From the NCBI RefSeq assembly GCF_030063135.1, contig NZ_JASISO010000037.1:1-64000 (forward strand): 64,000 nt of DNA. Direction: 5' to 3'. This DNA comes from Streptomyces sp. G-G2 (GTDB lineage: Bacteria; Actinomycetota; Actinomycetes; Streptomycetales; Streptomycetaceae). This document shows, piece after piece, positions 19,769 through 27,898 of this stretch. The notes under the pieces are model-generated. The model ran no database searches. It saw only the letters and a program-made list of their open reading frames with translations, and was not told where the DNA came from. Within the stretch, counting starts at the first letter, position 1. Each line of letters begins with the position of its first letter. The translations under genes and the position numbers were made by a program.

Positions 19769-21925
19769 CTATGACCTGGTGTCGGCTCGTTCCGGCGGGT
19801 GTTCCCCGGTGTCCTGGCGGGTGGGTCCGACCGGTTCGGTGGTGAGGACGACGACCTGGTCCTCGGCGTTCCACGCGCGGCGTTCACTCTTGTGGGGGTT
19901 GAGCCGGATCCCGTGGTGCGGGGGCGTGGTCCGCTCGTCGTGGCGGCGGTACCCGATGGCGTATTCGCCCCGGTCGCGGGCGGCGGCCACGACGGTGGCG
20001 AAGGTGGCCTCGCGGCCCGGGCGGATGTACGTCCCGGACGGGCGGAGGCAGATCGTGGAGCCGTCGGCGGAGAGGAGTTCGTCGAATACCGCTGCCAGGT
20101 GGCGGTTCTGTGCGATCTGGGCCATGAGCAGTCCCGTGAGCTTTCCGCTGACGATGACGTCGGAGCCGGGGTTGACGGGTGCGAGGGGTCGGTTGCGGTC
20201 GTCGGTGAGTTCGGTGACGACGCGCAGTTCACGTCCGGTGTGTTCTTCGAGCAGGCGCAGGGAGAGGAGGGTGACGAGGGTCCAGTCGTCGGGGCGGTCG
20301 GGGCCGGGGCCCTGGTCGGGGCCGAGGACGATGAGTCCGTCGTAGGGGGTGAGGTTGAGGCCGAGCAGGGTTTCGGGGCGGGACAGGGGGGCGGAGCGGT
20401 AGCGGATGTCCAGCGGGGCGGTGGGCCGGTCGTCTTCGGGTGTGGCGGTGTGCGGTTCGGTGCCGGGGGTCCGGGGGGTGGGTACGGTCCCGGTCCGGTC
20501 GGTGATGACGTCGAGGACGGAGCCCGGGCGGGCGGTGTCGCGGAGTTGGCTGATGACGAGGGGGGCGCGGCGGTTCCAGCCCAGCAGGAGTAGGCGGGGA
20601 GGGGGTTCGGGCGGGGGCGGGGTGGTGGCGATCGCCGTCCGGTCGACGAGGAGTCGGCAGTCCTGGGCGTGGGCGGTGTCCTCGTCGCGGGTGAGGACGA
20701 TGAGCCGGGTCCCGGGGACGACGGGGGTGTCGGTGGGCGGGTTGAGCAGGGTGTGTCCCTCGGGGGTGAGGATTCCGACGGGGCGGGCGTTGGTGTGGGC
20801 GAGCAGGGTCGCGCCGAAGGGGCCGTGGTGGAAGGGGGTGGCGTCGGCGAAGTGGAATTCGTCGCCCGCGAAGTCGAGCAGGTCGCGCAGGACGAGGGAG
20901 AGGCCGGGGCGGCCGACGCACTGGGCGATGAGCCGGGCGGTGACGGTGTCGGTTTCCAGGATCGTGCCGTGCGGGCCCGCCGCGAGCCGGGCGGGTGCGC
21001 GGTAGCGGTCGTCGCGTACGGCGGCCAGGACGGGCGGCCCGTGTACCCCGGCCCGCCCCTCGGTTCCGGCCAAGCCCGGCGCTCCGGCCAAGCCCGGCGC
21101 TCCGGGCCGCCGCCCCTGCGTTCCGACCGGCCCCTGCGTTCCGGCCGTGGGCTCCGGCCGGGTCGGTCGGGGCGTTCCTGTCGCCCTGTCGGGTCCGGGC
21201 TCCGCTCCGCGGGTCAGGACCGCGCGCAGGGCCAGCAGGGTGCGCAGTACCTCGGCGTCGGCGGTGGGTTCGGCGGAGGGCAGTACCAGGACGGTGCTCG
21301 CCGTGTGCGGGCTGGTCAGGGCGAGGACGTCGGGGTCGTCGGCCGGGCCGCTGCGGCAGATGAGGCGGGTGCGTCCGGCGGGGCCGACGCGGGTGGCCAG
21401 GGTCTGTTCCATCTGGGTCTTGTCCTGGTCGGCGAGCAGGACGATGGCGCGGGGCCGGTGGGCGGCCTGGGCTTCGATCAGTTCGCTGACGATGGTGGTG
21501 ACCTGGTCGGACCAGCCGAGGATGACGACGTGTCCGTGCTCCAGGACGGTGGAGCGGCCGCGGCTGAGTTCGGCGAGCCGGTCGGCGAGGCCGGTGGTGA
21601 TGACGCCGACGAGGGTCGATACGCAGAGCAGCGCGACGAGGCCGAGGAGGGCGGCGAGCGCCATGCGCAGTGGTGTGCCGGTGGCCGCGCCGAGGCGCAG
21701 GGTTTCGGCGCTGGTCCGCCAGGCGGCGGTGAGGCGGCCGGACAGTGACCGTGGTGAGCCGGGGTCGGTCCAGACGAGCAGGGTGCTGACGGGGACGACG
21801 ACGGCGAGGCAGGTGAGTACGAGCCAGGCCATGAGGGTGCCGGTGCTGCGGGCGAGGGTGCGGTCGAACCGGTAGCGCGCCCGGTCTCGCATGGACACCG
21901 GCCGTGGTTTCGTCGGTCGTCCCAT
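19769..21925 (-). CDS. CASTOR/POLLUX-type ion channel-like membrane protein
   Basis: A 718-residue protein. Two membrane segments lie near the N-terminus (about 31-53, LMAWLVLTCLAVVVPVSTLLVW, and 87-112) with a pore-like region between. Two Rossmann-type RCK/TrkA-N-like domains follow: the first begins GHVVILGWSDQVTTIVSELI, the second PPRLLLLGWNRRAPLVISQL. This order matches CASTOR/POLLUX proteins (PF06241), which in plants are nuclear cation channels; the bacterial relatives are little studied. A Gly/Ala/Thr/Gln-rich segment (GTQGPVGTQGRR, GAPGLAGAPGLAG; about residues 250-290) interrupts the first regulatory domain. It is transcribed away from pyk. Confidence 0.82.
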   Translation of the reverse strand: MGRPTKPRPVSMRDRARYRFDRTLARSTGTLMAWLVLTCLAVVVPVSTLLVWTDPGSPRSLSGRLTAAWRTSAETLRLGAATGTPLRMALAALLGLVALLCVSTLVGVITTGLADRLAELSRGRSTVLEHGHVVILGWSDQVTTIVSELIEAQAAHRPRAIVLLADQDKTQMEQTLATRVGPAGRTRLICRSGPADDPDVLALTSPHTASTVLVLPSAEPTADAEVLRTLLALRAVLTRGAEPGPDRATGTPRPTRPEPTAGTQGPVGTQGRRPGAPGLAGAPGLAGTEGRAGVHGPPVLAAVRDDRYRAPARLAAGPHGTILETDTVTARLIAQCVGRPGLSLVLRDLLDFAGDEFHFADATPFHHGPFGATLLAHTNARPVGILTPEGHTLLNPPTDTPVVPGTRLIVLTRDEDTAHAQDCRLLVDRTAIATTPPPPEPPPRLLLLGWNRRAPLVISQLRDTARPGSVLDVITDRTGTVPTPRTPGTEPHTATPEDDRPTAPLDIRYRSAPLSRPETLLGLNLTPYDGLIVLGPDQGPGPDRPDDWTLVTLLSLRLLEEHTGRELRVVTELTDDRNRPLAPVNPGSDVIVSGKLTGLLMAQIAQNRHLAAVFDELLSADGSTICLRPSGTYIRPGREATFATVVAAARDRGEYAIGYRRHDERTTPPHHGIRLNPHKSERRAWNAEDQVVVLTTEPVGPTRQDTGEHPPERADTRS

Positions 21926-22082
21926 GTCGGCCCACCCCTGTCCTCGTACGGCGCTTCCCGCGCCGCCAGGTTGCTGGTCGCGGCGCCGGGACGTGCCGTA
22001 GTCGGGGGCGGGTTCATCCTTTCGGGCGGGCCGCGCCGCGGGGAGGGCGGGGTGTGGGGGGCGTGTGGGCGGGGTCGGTGGT

Positions 22083-22814
22083 TCAGAGTTGCGGCGGGGT
22101 CATGGTGAAGCGGGCGTTGACCTGGGCGTAGACGGTCTGGCGCTGGGGTTCGAGGTCGAGTGCGGGGGCGGGGCCGTCGGGGGCGCCGCCGAAGGCCATG
22201 GAGCGCATGGCGCCCGCGGGGGCGGCCATGAGGCGGGGGCCCGCGTCCTCGGCGCCGAGGTCGGCGAGTTCGACGAGGGCGGCGAGGCGCGCGCCGAGGG
22301 CTTCGGCGTATTCGCGGGCGCGCTTGACGGCTTCGAGTACGGCTTGGCGGCGGGCTTGGCCGTGTGCGGGGGATTCGGGGCGCAGCGCCCACCAGGGTCC
22401 GTCGACGCTGGTCAGTTCGAGGTCGGCGAGGCGGGTGGTGAGTTCGCCGAGTGCGGTGAAGTCGGCGAGTTCGGCGGTGATGAGGACTCGTCCGTGGTAG
22501 GCGCGGACGCGTTCGCCGCGGCCTTGGCGGGCGAGTTCGGGGGTGATGGAGAAGGCGCCGGTTTCGAGTTTTTCGACGGCTTCGCCGTAGCTCTTGACCA
22601 GGTCGAGGACGGCGTTGTTGCGGCGGGTGAGGTCTTCGAGGGCGCTGCGGCGGTCGGTGCCGCGGGCGTTGACGGAGATTCCGATGCGGGCGATCTCGGG
22701 GTCGACCTCGATGCGGGCTTCGCCGCGTACGGCGACGCGGGGGACGTCGGGCGTCCCGTACGGCTGGGCGGTGGGGGGTGTCTGGAAGGTCTGGGTGTTC
22801 GTGTCGTCGGCCAT
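22083..22814 (-). CDS. SIMPL domain-containing protein (DUF541)
   Basis: A 243-residue protein of the SIMPL/BP26/OMP28 family: VPRVAVRGEARIEVDPEIARIGISV at the start of the domain, then LVKSYGEAVEKLETGAFSITPE, YHGRVLITAELADFTALGEL and the C-terminal VYAQVNARFTM. Family members form oligomeric rings or channels in other bacteria; the function in actinobacteria is not established. No signal peptide is seen, so a cytoplasmic location is likely here. ATG 22814. It is divergent from the 5'-nucleotidase gene. Confidence 0.85.
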   Translation of the reverse strand: MADDTNTQTFQTPPTAQPYGTPDVPRVAVRGEARIEVDPEIARIGISVNARGTDRRSALEDLTRRNNAVLDLVKSYGEAVEKLETGAFSITPELARQGRGERVRAYHGRVLITAELADFTALGELTTRLADLELTSVDGPWWALRPESPAHGQARRQAVLEAVKRAREYAEALGARLAALVELADLGAEDAGPRLMAAPAGAMRSMAFGGAPDGPAPALDLEPQRQTVYAQVNARFTMTPPQL

Positions 22815-22903
22815 GGTTTCACTGTCGCACTTGTGTGCGTCCGGGGGTGGTCATCGGATCGAAACCTGGCAGGGGTGTTGTCCTCGGTGCTCGGCGGGTC
22901 AGA

Positions 22904-22950
22904 ATCTACGCGCGTTGTCCACGCCGTTATCTACGCGCGTTGTTCACGCC
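22904..22950 (+). promoter_or_regulatory. 22-bp direct repeat (25-bp period) upstream of the 5'-nucleotidase gene
   Basis: A 22-base segment at 22904-22925 recurs at 22929-22950 with 21 of 22 bases identical. Each copy contains two TYYACGC heptamers (22905, 22918, 22930, 22943), giving four heptamers spaced 13, 12 and 13 bases. Streptomyces PhoP binds direct repeats with a GTTCACC-like core, and the downstream gene is a phosphate-scavenging type enzyme, so a PHO-box-like role is possible. The 12-13-base spacing departs from the usual 11. Confidence 0.5.
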
Positions 22951-22967
22951 TCACAAGGGGAGATGGC

Positions 22968-24788
22968 ATGGCGTTCGACCGCAGGATGTTTCTGGGGAGC
23001 ACGGCCGCGACGGGTGCGGCGGTCGCGTTGACGGGGACCGCGAGTACCCCGGCTTCGGCCGCCGCACCGGCGTCCGGGCAGGAGGCCGCGCAGGGGGCGC
23101 GGCCGCCGCGTACGTACGCGTTCACGGTGATGGGGACCACGGACCTGCACGGGAACGTCTTCAACTGGGACTACTTCACGGACAAGGAGTTCGACGACAA
23201 GGCGCACAACGATGTCGGCCTCGCGAAGATCTCCACGCTGGTGAACCAGGTCCGGGCGGAGAAGGGGCGGCGCAATACGCTGCTGATCGACGCGGGTGAC
23301 ACGATCCAGGGCACCCAGTTGTCGTACTACTACGCCAAGGTGGATCCGATCACGGCGCGCCGGGGTCCGGTGCATCCGATGGCGCAGGCGATGAACGCGA
23401 TCGGTTATGACGCGGCGGCGCTGGGCAACCACGAGTTCAATTACGGCATTCCGGTGCTGCGGAAGTTCGAGGAGCAGGTCGATTTCCCGTTGTTGGGGGC
23501 GAACGCGCTGGACGCGCGGACGCTGAAGCCCGCGTTCGCGCCGTACAGCATGCACCGGTTGTGTACGCCGCACGGTCCGGACGTGAAGGTGGCGGTGCTG
23601 GGTCTGACGAATCCGGGGATCGCGATCTGGGACAAGGCGAACGTGCAGGGCAAGATGACGTTCCCGGGGCTGGAGGAGCAGGCGGCGAAGTACGTGCCGA
23701 GGCTGCGGTCGATGGGCGCGGACGTGGTGATCGTGTCGGCGCATTCGGGGTCGAGCGGTACGTCGAGTTACGGGGACCAGCTGCCGTACATCGAGAACGC
23801 GGCGGGTCTGGTGGCCGAGCAGGTGCCGGGGATCGACGCGATCCTGGTGGGTCACGCGCACACGGAGATCCCGGAGTACCGGGTGAGGAACAAGGCGACC
23901 GGCAAGGACGTGGTGCTGTCGGAGCCGCTCAAGTGGGGTCAGCGGCTGACCCTGTTCGATTTCGAGCTGACTTGGGCGAAGGGTCGCTGGTCGGTGGCGA
24001 AGGTCGCGGCGCGGGTGCTGAACTCCAACGCGGTGGCCGAGGACCCGAAGATCGTCCGGCTGTTGTCGGACGAGCACCGCAAGGTGGTGTCGTACGTCAA
24101 CCAGGTGATCGGGACCTCGACGCAGGCGATGTCCTCCGCGGACGGTCCGTTCAAGGACGTGGCGATCATCGATCTGATCAGCCACGTGCAGGCGGAGACG
24201 GTCAGGACGGCGCTGGCGGGGACGGAGTGGGCGGCGCTGCCGGTCGTGTCGCAGGCCTCGTGCTTCTCGCGGACGGCGGCGATCCCGGCGGGCCAGGTGA
24301 CGATCAAGGACGCGGCGGGTCTGTACCCGTTCGAGAACACCCTTGAGGCGCGGCTGCTGACGGGTGCGCAGTTGAAGGAGTACCTGGAGTTCTCGGCGCG
24401 GTACTACGCGCGGACGGCGCCGGGTGATCCGGTGGATCTCGCGAAGCTGACGAACGCGGAGAGCATCCCGGACTACAACTACGACGCGGTGTACGGCCTG
24501 ACCTACGACATCGACATCGCGCAGCCCGCGGGGTCGCGGATCACGGGGCTGTCGTTCCAGGGCAAGCCGGTCGATCCGGCGGCGCGGTTCGTGCTGGCGG
24601 TGAACAACTACCGGGCTTCGGGCGGCGGCAACTTCCCGCACGTGCCGAAGGCCAAGCAGTTGTGGGCGAACTCGGAGGAGATCCGGAACACCATCATCCA
24701 GTGGGTGAAGGCGAAGGGGACGGTGGATCCGGCTCAGTTCGCGACGGTGGACTGGCGCCTGACCCGGGCCGGGGTGCCGGTGTTCTAG
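22968..24788 (+). CDS. Secreted 5'-nucleotidase / 2',3'-cyclic phosphodiesterase family metallophosphatase
   Basis: A 606-residue exported enzyme. The N-terminus MAFDRRMFLGSTAATG followed by AVALTGTASTPASAAA resembles a Tat signal. The N-terminal metallophosphatase domain has the metal ligands in GTTDLHGNVFNWD, LIDAGDTIQGTQLS, AALGNHEFNYG, VSAHSGSSG and LVGHAHTEIPEY. The C-terminal 5'-nucleotidase domain contains SQASCFSRTAAIPAGQVT, YPFENTLEARLLTG and VLAVNNYRASGGGNFP. Such enzymes release phosphate from extracellular nucleotides. ATG 22968 follows AAGGGGAG. Upstream direct repeats may carry its control. Confidence 0.92.
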   Translation: MAFDRRMFLGSTAATGAAVALTGTASTPASAAAPASGQEAAQGARPPRTYAFTVMGTTDLHGNVFNWDYFTDKEFDDKAHNDVGLAKISTLVNQVRAEKGRRNTLLIDAGDTIQGTQLSYYYAKVDPITARRGPVHPMAQAMNAIGYDAAALGNHEFNYGIPVLRKFEEQVDFPLLGANALDARTLKPAFAPYSMHRLCTPHGPDVKVAVLGLTNPGIAIWDKANVQGKMTFPGLEEQAAKYVPRLRSMGADVVIVSAHSGSSGTSSYGDQLPYIENAAGLVAEQVPGIDAILVGHAHTEIPEYRVRNKATGKDVVLSEPLKWGQRLTLFDFELTWAKGRWSVAKVAARVLNSNAVAEDPKIVRLLSDEHRKVVSYVNQVIGTSTQAMSSADGPFKDVAIIDLISHVQAETVRTALAGTEWAALPVVSQASCFSRTAAIPAGQVTIKDAAGLYPFENTLEARLLTGAQLKEYLEFSARYYARTAPGDPVDLAKLTNAESIPDYNYDAVYGLTYDIDIAQPAGSRITGLSFQGKPVDPAARFVLAVNNYRASGGGNFPHVPKAKQLWANSEEIRNTIIQWVKAKGTVDPAQFATVDWRLTRAGVPVF

Positions 24789-24804
24789 TACGTCGCCCGA
24801 GGTC

Positions 24805-24847
24805 CCGGAGCCCCGGTCCGCCGCCCGTCGGCGGGCCGGGGCTCCGG
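24805..24847. terminator. Bidirectional hairpin terminator between convergent genes
   Basis: The arms CCGGAGCCCCGGTCCGCC and GGCGGGCCGGGGCTCCGG pair over 18 positions with one mismatch around a 7-base loop. The hairpin lies between the convergent stops at 24788 and 24920. Confidence 0.75.
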
Positions 24848-24909
24848 CGTGCGTGGCGGCCGGGGCTCCCGCGTGCGCGGCGGCCGGGGCTCCCGCGTGC
24901 GCGGCGGCC
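24838..24909. repeat. Three tandem 24-bp GC-rich repeats
   Basis: Units at 24838-24861, 24862-24885 and 24886-24909 share GGGGCTCCCGCGTGCGCGG-CGGCC; the second and third are identical, the first differs at two bases. The first overlaps the right arm of the adjacent terminator hairpin, so the array probably arose by slippage of terminator sequence. Confidence 0.75.
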
Positions 24910-24919
24910 GGCCGGGGTC

Positions 24920-26344
24920 TCAGGGGTGTTCGACGAGCGGGAGCAGGGACCCGGGGACCCGGGGGCGGGCGGCCTCGCGCTGTTCGAGCCCGAAGGTGGT
25001 GAAGGCGGTGCGGGCGGGCTGCGGGTAGGGGTCCTTGCCGGTGAGGGTGTTGAGGATGGTGGCGCTGCGCCAGGCGGCGAGGCCGAGGTCGGGGGCGCCG
25101 ACGCCGTGGGTGTGCCGCTCGCCGTTCTGGACGTAGATGCTGCCGGTGACGGTGGGGTCGAGCTTCATCCGGTAGCGGTCGTCGATGCGGGGGCGGCCGG
25201 AGGAGTCCTTGCGCATGTAGGGGTCGAGTCCGGCGAGGAGCTGGCCGAGGGGGCGTTCGCGGTAGCCGGTGGCGAGGACGACGGCGTCGGTGGTGAGCCG
25301 GGAGCGGGTGCCCTGCTGGATGTGTTCGAGGTGGAGTTCGACCTTGGTGGTGGCGACGCGTCCGGCGGTACGGACGCTGACCCCGGGGGTGAGGACGGCG
25401 TCGGGCCAGCCGCCGTCGAGGGTGCGCCGGTACAGCTCTTCGTGGATGGCGGCGATGGTGTCGGCGTCGATGCCCTTGTGGAGCTGCCACTGGGCGGGCA
25501 TGAGCTTGTCGCGCACGGGCTCGGGGAGGTCGTGGAAGTAGCGGGTGTAGTCGGGGGTGAAGTGTTCCAGGCCGAGCTTGGAGTACTCCATGGGGGCGAA
25601 GGAGGGGGTGCGGGCCAGCCAGGTGAGGCGTTCGCGTCCGGCGGGGCGGGCGCGCAGCAGGTCGAGGAAGACCTCGGCGCCGGACTGGCCGGAGCCGATG
25701 ACGGTGACGTGTTCGGCGCCGAGGATCCGCTGCCGGTTGTCGAGGTATTCGGCGGAGTGGATGACGGGGACGGTGGGGGCTTCGGCGAGGGGCCGCAGGG
25801 GTTCGGGCACGAAGGGGGCGGTGCCGATGCCGAGGACGAGGTTGCGGGTGTAGGTACGGCCGAGGGCCTCGGCTTCGCCGTCGGCGTCGAGCTGGGTGAA
25901 GTCGACCTCGAAGAGCTCACGTTCGGGGTTCCAGCGGACGGCGTCGACCTGGTGGCCGAAGTGGAGGCCGGGGAGCTGGCCGGCGACCCAGCGGCAGTAG
26001 GCGTCGTACTCGGCGCGCTGGATGTGGAAGCGCTCGGCGAAGTAGAAGGGGTAGAGGCGTTCCTTGTGCTTGAGGTAGTTCAGGAACGTCCAGGGGCTCG
26101 CGGGGTCGGCGAGGGTGACGAGGTCCGCCAGGAAGGGGACCTGGAGGGTGGCGCCGTCGATGAGGAGGCCGGGGTGCCACTGGAAGTCGCGGCGCTGGTC
26201 GTAGAAGGCGGTGGAGAGGCCGCCTCCGGAGTATTCGTGCTGCTGGAGGCCGTGGGCGAGGGCGGCGAGGGAGAGGTTGAAGGGGCCGATGCCGATTCCG
26301 ACGAGGTCGTGGGGTGCTTCGAGTGGGGCGGACATCGGGGTCAT
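24920..26344 (-). CDS. L-lysine/L-ornithine/diamine N-hydroxylase (SidA/IucD/PvdA/DesB family)
   Basis: A 474-residue flavin-dependent N-monooxygenase. The FAD motif is GIGIGPFNLSLAAL near the N-terminus, substrate region FQWHPGLLIDGATLQVPF and SPWTFLNYLKHKERLYPFY, NADPH motif VIGSGQSGAEVF in the middle, and DAVVLATGYRERP near the C-terminus. The family hydroxylates the terminal amine of Lys, Orn, cadaverine or putrescine for hydroxamate siderophores. Its start overlaps the decarboxylase stop (ATGA, 26341-26344), so the two form one unit. The decarboxylase-hydroxylase pairing points to an N-hydroxydiamine product. No acyltransferase or IucA/IucC synthetase follows; the next gene is convergent. 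Confidence 0.88.
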   Translation of the reverse strand: MTPMSAPLEAPHDLVGIGIGPFNLSLAALAHGLQQHEYSGGGLSTAFYDQRRDFQWHPGLLIDGATLQVPFLADLVTLADPASPWTFLNYLKHKERLYPFYFAERFHIQRAEYDAYCRWVAGQLPGLHFGHQVDAVRWNPERELFEVDFTQLDADGEAEALGRTYTRNLVLGIGTAPFVPEPLRPLAEAPTVPVIHSAEYLDNRQRILGAEHVTVIGSGQSGAEVFLDLLRARPAGRERLTWLARTPSFAPMEYSKLGLEHFTPDYTRYFHDLPEPVRDKLMPAQWQLHKGIDADTIAAIHEELYRRTLDGGWPDAVLTPGVSVRTAGRVATTKVELHLEHIQQGTRSRLTTDAVVLATGYRERPLGQLLAGLDPYMRKDSSGRPRIDDRYRMKLDPTVTGSIYVQNGERHTHGVGAPDLGLAAWRSATILNTLTGKDPYPQPARTAFTTFGLEQREAARPRVPGSLLPLVEHP

Positions 26345-27783
26345 CGCTGGGTGCTGCCTTCCAGGAGGGTCAGGAGGGTGGCGAGGTCCCCTGTGGTGGT
26401 GTGGGGGTTGAGCAGGGTGGCCTTGAGCCAGAGGCGGCCGTCGGCGGTGGCGCGGCCGAGGACGGCGCGGCCGTCGAGGAGGAGGGCGCGGCGGGACCCG
26501 GCGAGCCGGGTGTCGTCGGGGGGGACGGGGCGGAAGAGGACGGTGCTGATGACGGGGGGTGCGTGGAGTTCGAAGCCGGGGTGGGCGTCGATGAGTTCGG
26601 CGAGGTGCTGGGCGGCGGCGCAGGTGCGGTCGATGAGCCGGGCGAGGCCGTCGCGGCCGAGGGAGCGCAGGGTGACGGCGATCTTGAGGGCGTCGGGGCG
26701 GCGGGTGGTGCGCAGGGAGCGGCCGAGGAGGTCGGGGAGTCCCGCTTCGGTGTCGTCGGTGGCGTTGAGGTAGTCGGCCTGGTGGGCGAGGGGGGCCAGC
26801 AGGGCCGTGTCGGGGACGGCGAGGAGGCCTGCGGCGACGGGCTGCCAGCCGAGTTTGTGCAGGTCGAGGGTGAGGGAGCGGGCGCGGTCGAGGCCGTGCA
26901 GGAGATGCCGGTGGCGGGGGCTGAGGGCGAGGAGGCCGCCGTAGGCGGCGTCGATGTGGAGGTCGGCGCCGTGCCGTTCGCAGAGGTCGGCGAGGTCGTC
27001 GAGGGGGTCGATGAGTCCGGCGTCGGTGGTACCGGCGGTGGCGGTGACCAGGAGGGGCCCGGGGTGGGTGCGGCGGGCGTGGGTGAGGGCGGCGTCGAGG
27101 TCGGCGGGGTGGAGGGTGCCGGTGGGGGTGGGGACGGCGGTGGCCGGGGGGAGGCCGAGGAGCCAGGCCGAGCGGGGGACGGAGTGGTGGGCGTTGGCTC
27201 CGTGGAACACCGCCAGGGGGCCGCCGTGGTGTTCGCGGGCGCGTTCGCGGGCCAGCAGCAGGGCGAGCTGGTTGGCTTCGGTGCCGCCGGTGGTGACCAG
27301 GGCGTCGGGGTGCGGGGTGTCGTACAGCTCGGCGGCCAGGGTCCGGGTGAGGAGGGCTTCGATCTCGGAGGCGGCGGGGGCCTGGTCCCAGGAGTCGAGG
27401 GAGGCGTTGAGGGCGCTGGCGGCGAGGTCGGCGGCGGCCGCGACGGCCAGCGGCGGGCAGTGCAGGTGGGCCGCGCAGAGCGGGTCGGCGGGGTCGGCGG
27501 CGCCCGCGGCGAGGGCGTGGACGAGGGTGCGCAGGGCTTCGTGGTCGCCGTGGCCGTGCGGGGGCAGTACGTCGCCCAGTGCGGCGCGGACCCGGGCGGC
27601 GACGGCATCGGGGCCGCCCGCCGGGAGGGGGCCGCCACGGGCGGCGGCCCCGGTGGTGAGGGCGTCGAGGACGGTGTCGAGGAGGGGCCGGAGCGCGTCG
27701 GCGGCCCCGCTGCCGCCCGCGAGGGCGGGCGCGGGGGGCAGCGGGGGCGGGGCGGCGGACGGTGCTGTCGGGCGGCTCTGCAC
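26341..27783 (-). CDS. PLP-dependent group II decarboxylase (DesA-like)
   Basis: A 480-residue PLP enzyme. Typical stretches are HLHCPPLAVAAAADLAASALN, ALNASLDSWDQAPAASEIE, LVTTGGTEANQLALLLARE, HIDAAYGGLLAL and the PLP lysine in SLTLDLHKLGWQP, then LRTTRRPDALKIAVTLRSLG and LWLKATLLNPHTT. Group II members decarboxylate Lys, Orn, diaminobutyrate or aromatic amino acids to amines. The GTG at 27783 is preferred because GAGGACC lies 5-6 bases before it; a GTG at 27846 without a good site is possible. Coupled to the N-hydroxylase, it most likely supplies that enzyme with a diamine such as cadaverine or putrescine. No iron-box-like palindrome was recognised upstream. Confidence 0.85.
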   Translation of the reverse strand: MQSRPTAPSAAPPPLPPAPALAGGSGAADALRPLLDTVLDALTTGAAARGGPLPAGGPDAVAARVRAALGDVLPPHGHGDHEALRTLVHALAAGAADPADPLCAAHLHCPPLAVAAAADLAASALNASLDSWDQAPAASEIEALLTRTLAAELYDTPHPDALVTTGGTEANQLALLLARERAREHHGGPLAVFHGANAHHSVPRSAWLLGLPPATAVPTPTGTLHPADLDAALTHARRTHPGPLLVTATAGTTDAGLIDPLDDLADLCERHGADLHIDAAYGGLLALSPRHRHLLHGLDRARSLTLDLHKLGWQPVAAGLLAVPDTALLAPLAHQADYLNATDDTEAGLPDLLGRSLRTTRRPDALKIAVTLRSLGRDGLARLIDRTCAAAQHLAELIDAHPGFELHAPPVISTVLFRPVPPDDTRLAGSRRALLLDGRAVLGRATADGRLWLKATLLNPHTTTGDLATLLTLLEGSTQR

Positions 27784-27898
27784 GCGGGTCCTCACGGAAG
27801 CTGGGCGGGGCGCGGGGCGCGGCCCCGCCGGGCCCCCGCCCAGCACAACGATCAGACCCGAATGGGGTAACCGCCGGGGTTTGTCCGGTGGGTTGTTT

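Noticed and set aside
22904-22950. CRISPR-like reading of the 25-bp direct repeat
   Set aside because: Only two copies with 3-base spacing and no spacers; it is a promoter repeat.
22065-22967. A long N-terminal extension of the 5'-nucleotidase
   Set aside because: It is antisense to the SIMPL gene, and a clear signal peptide with a ribosome site starts at 22968.
24662-26773. Long + strand frames opposite the N-hydroxylase and decarboxylase
   Set aside because: Gly/Val/Glu-rich shadow composition without family motifs; the minus-strand genes are clear.
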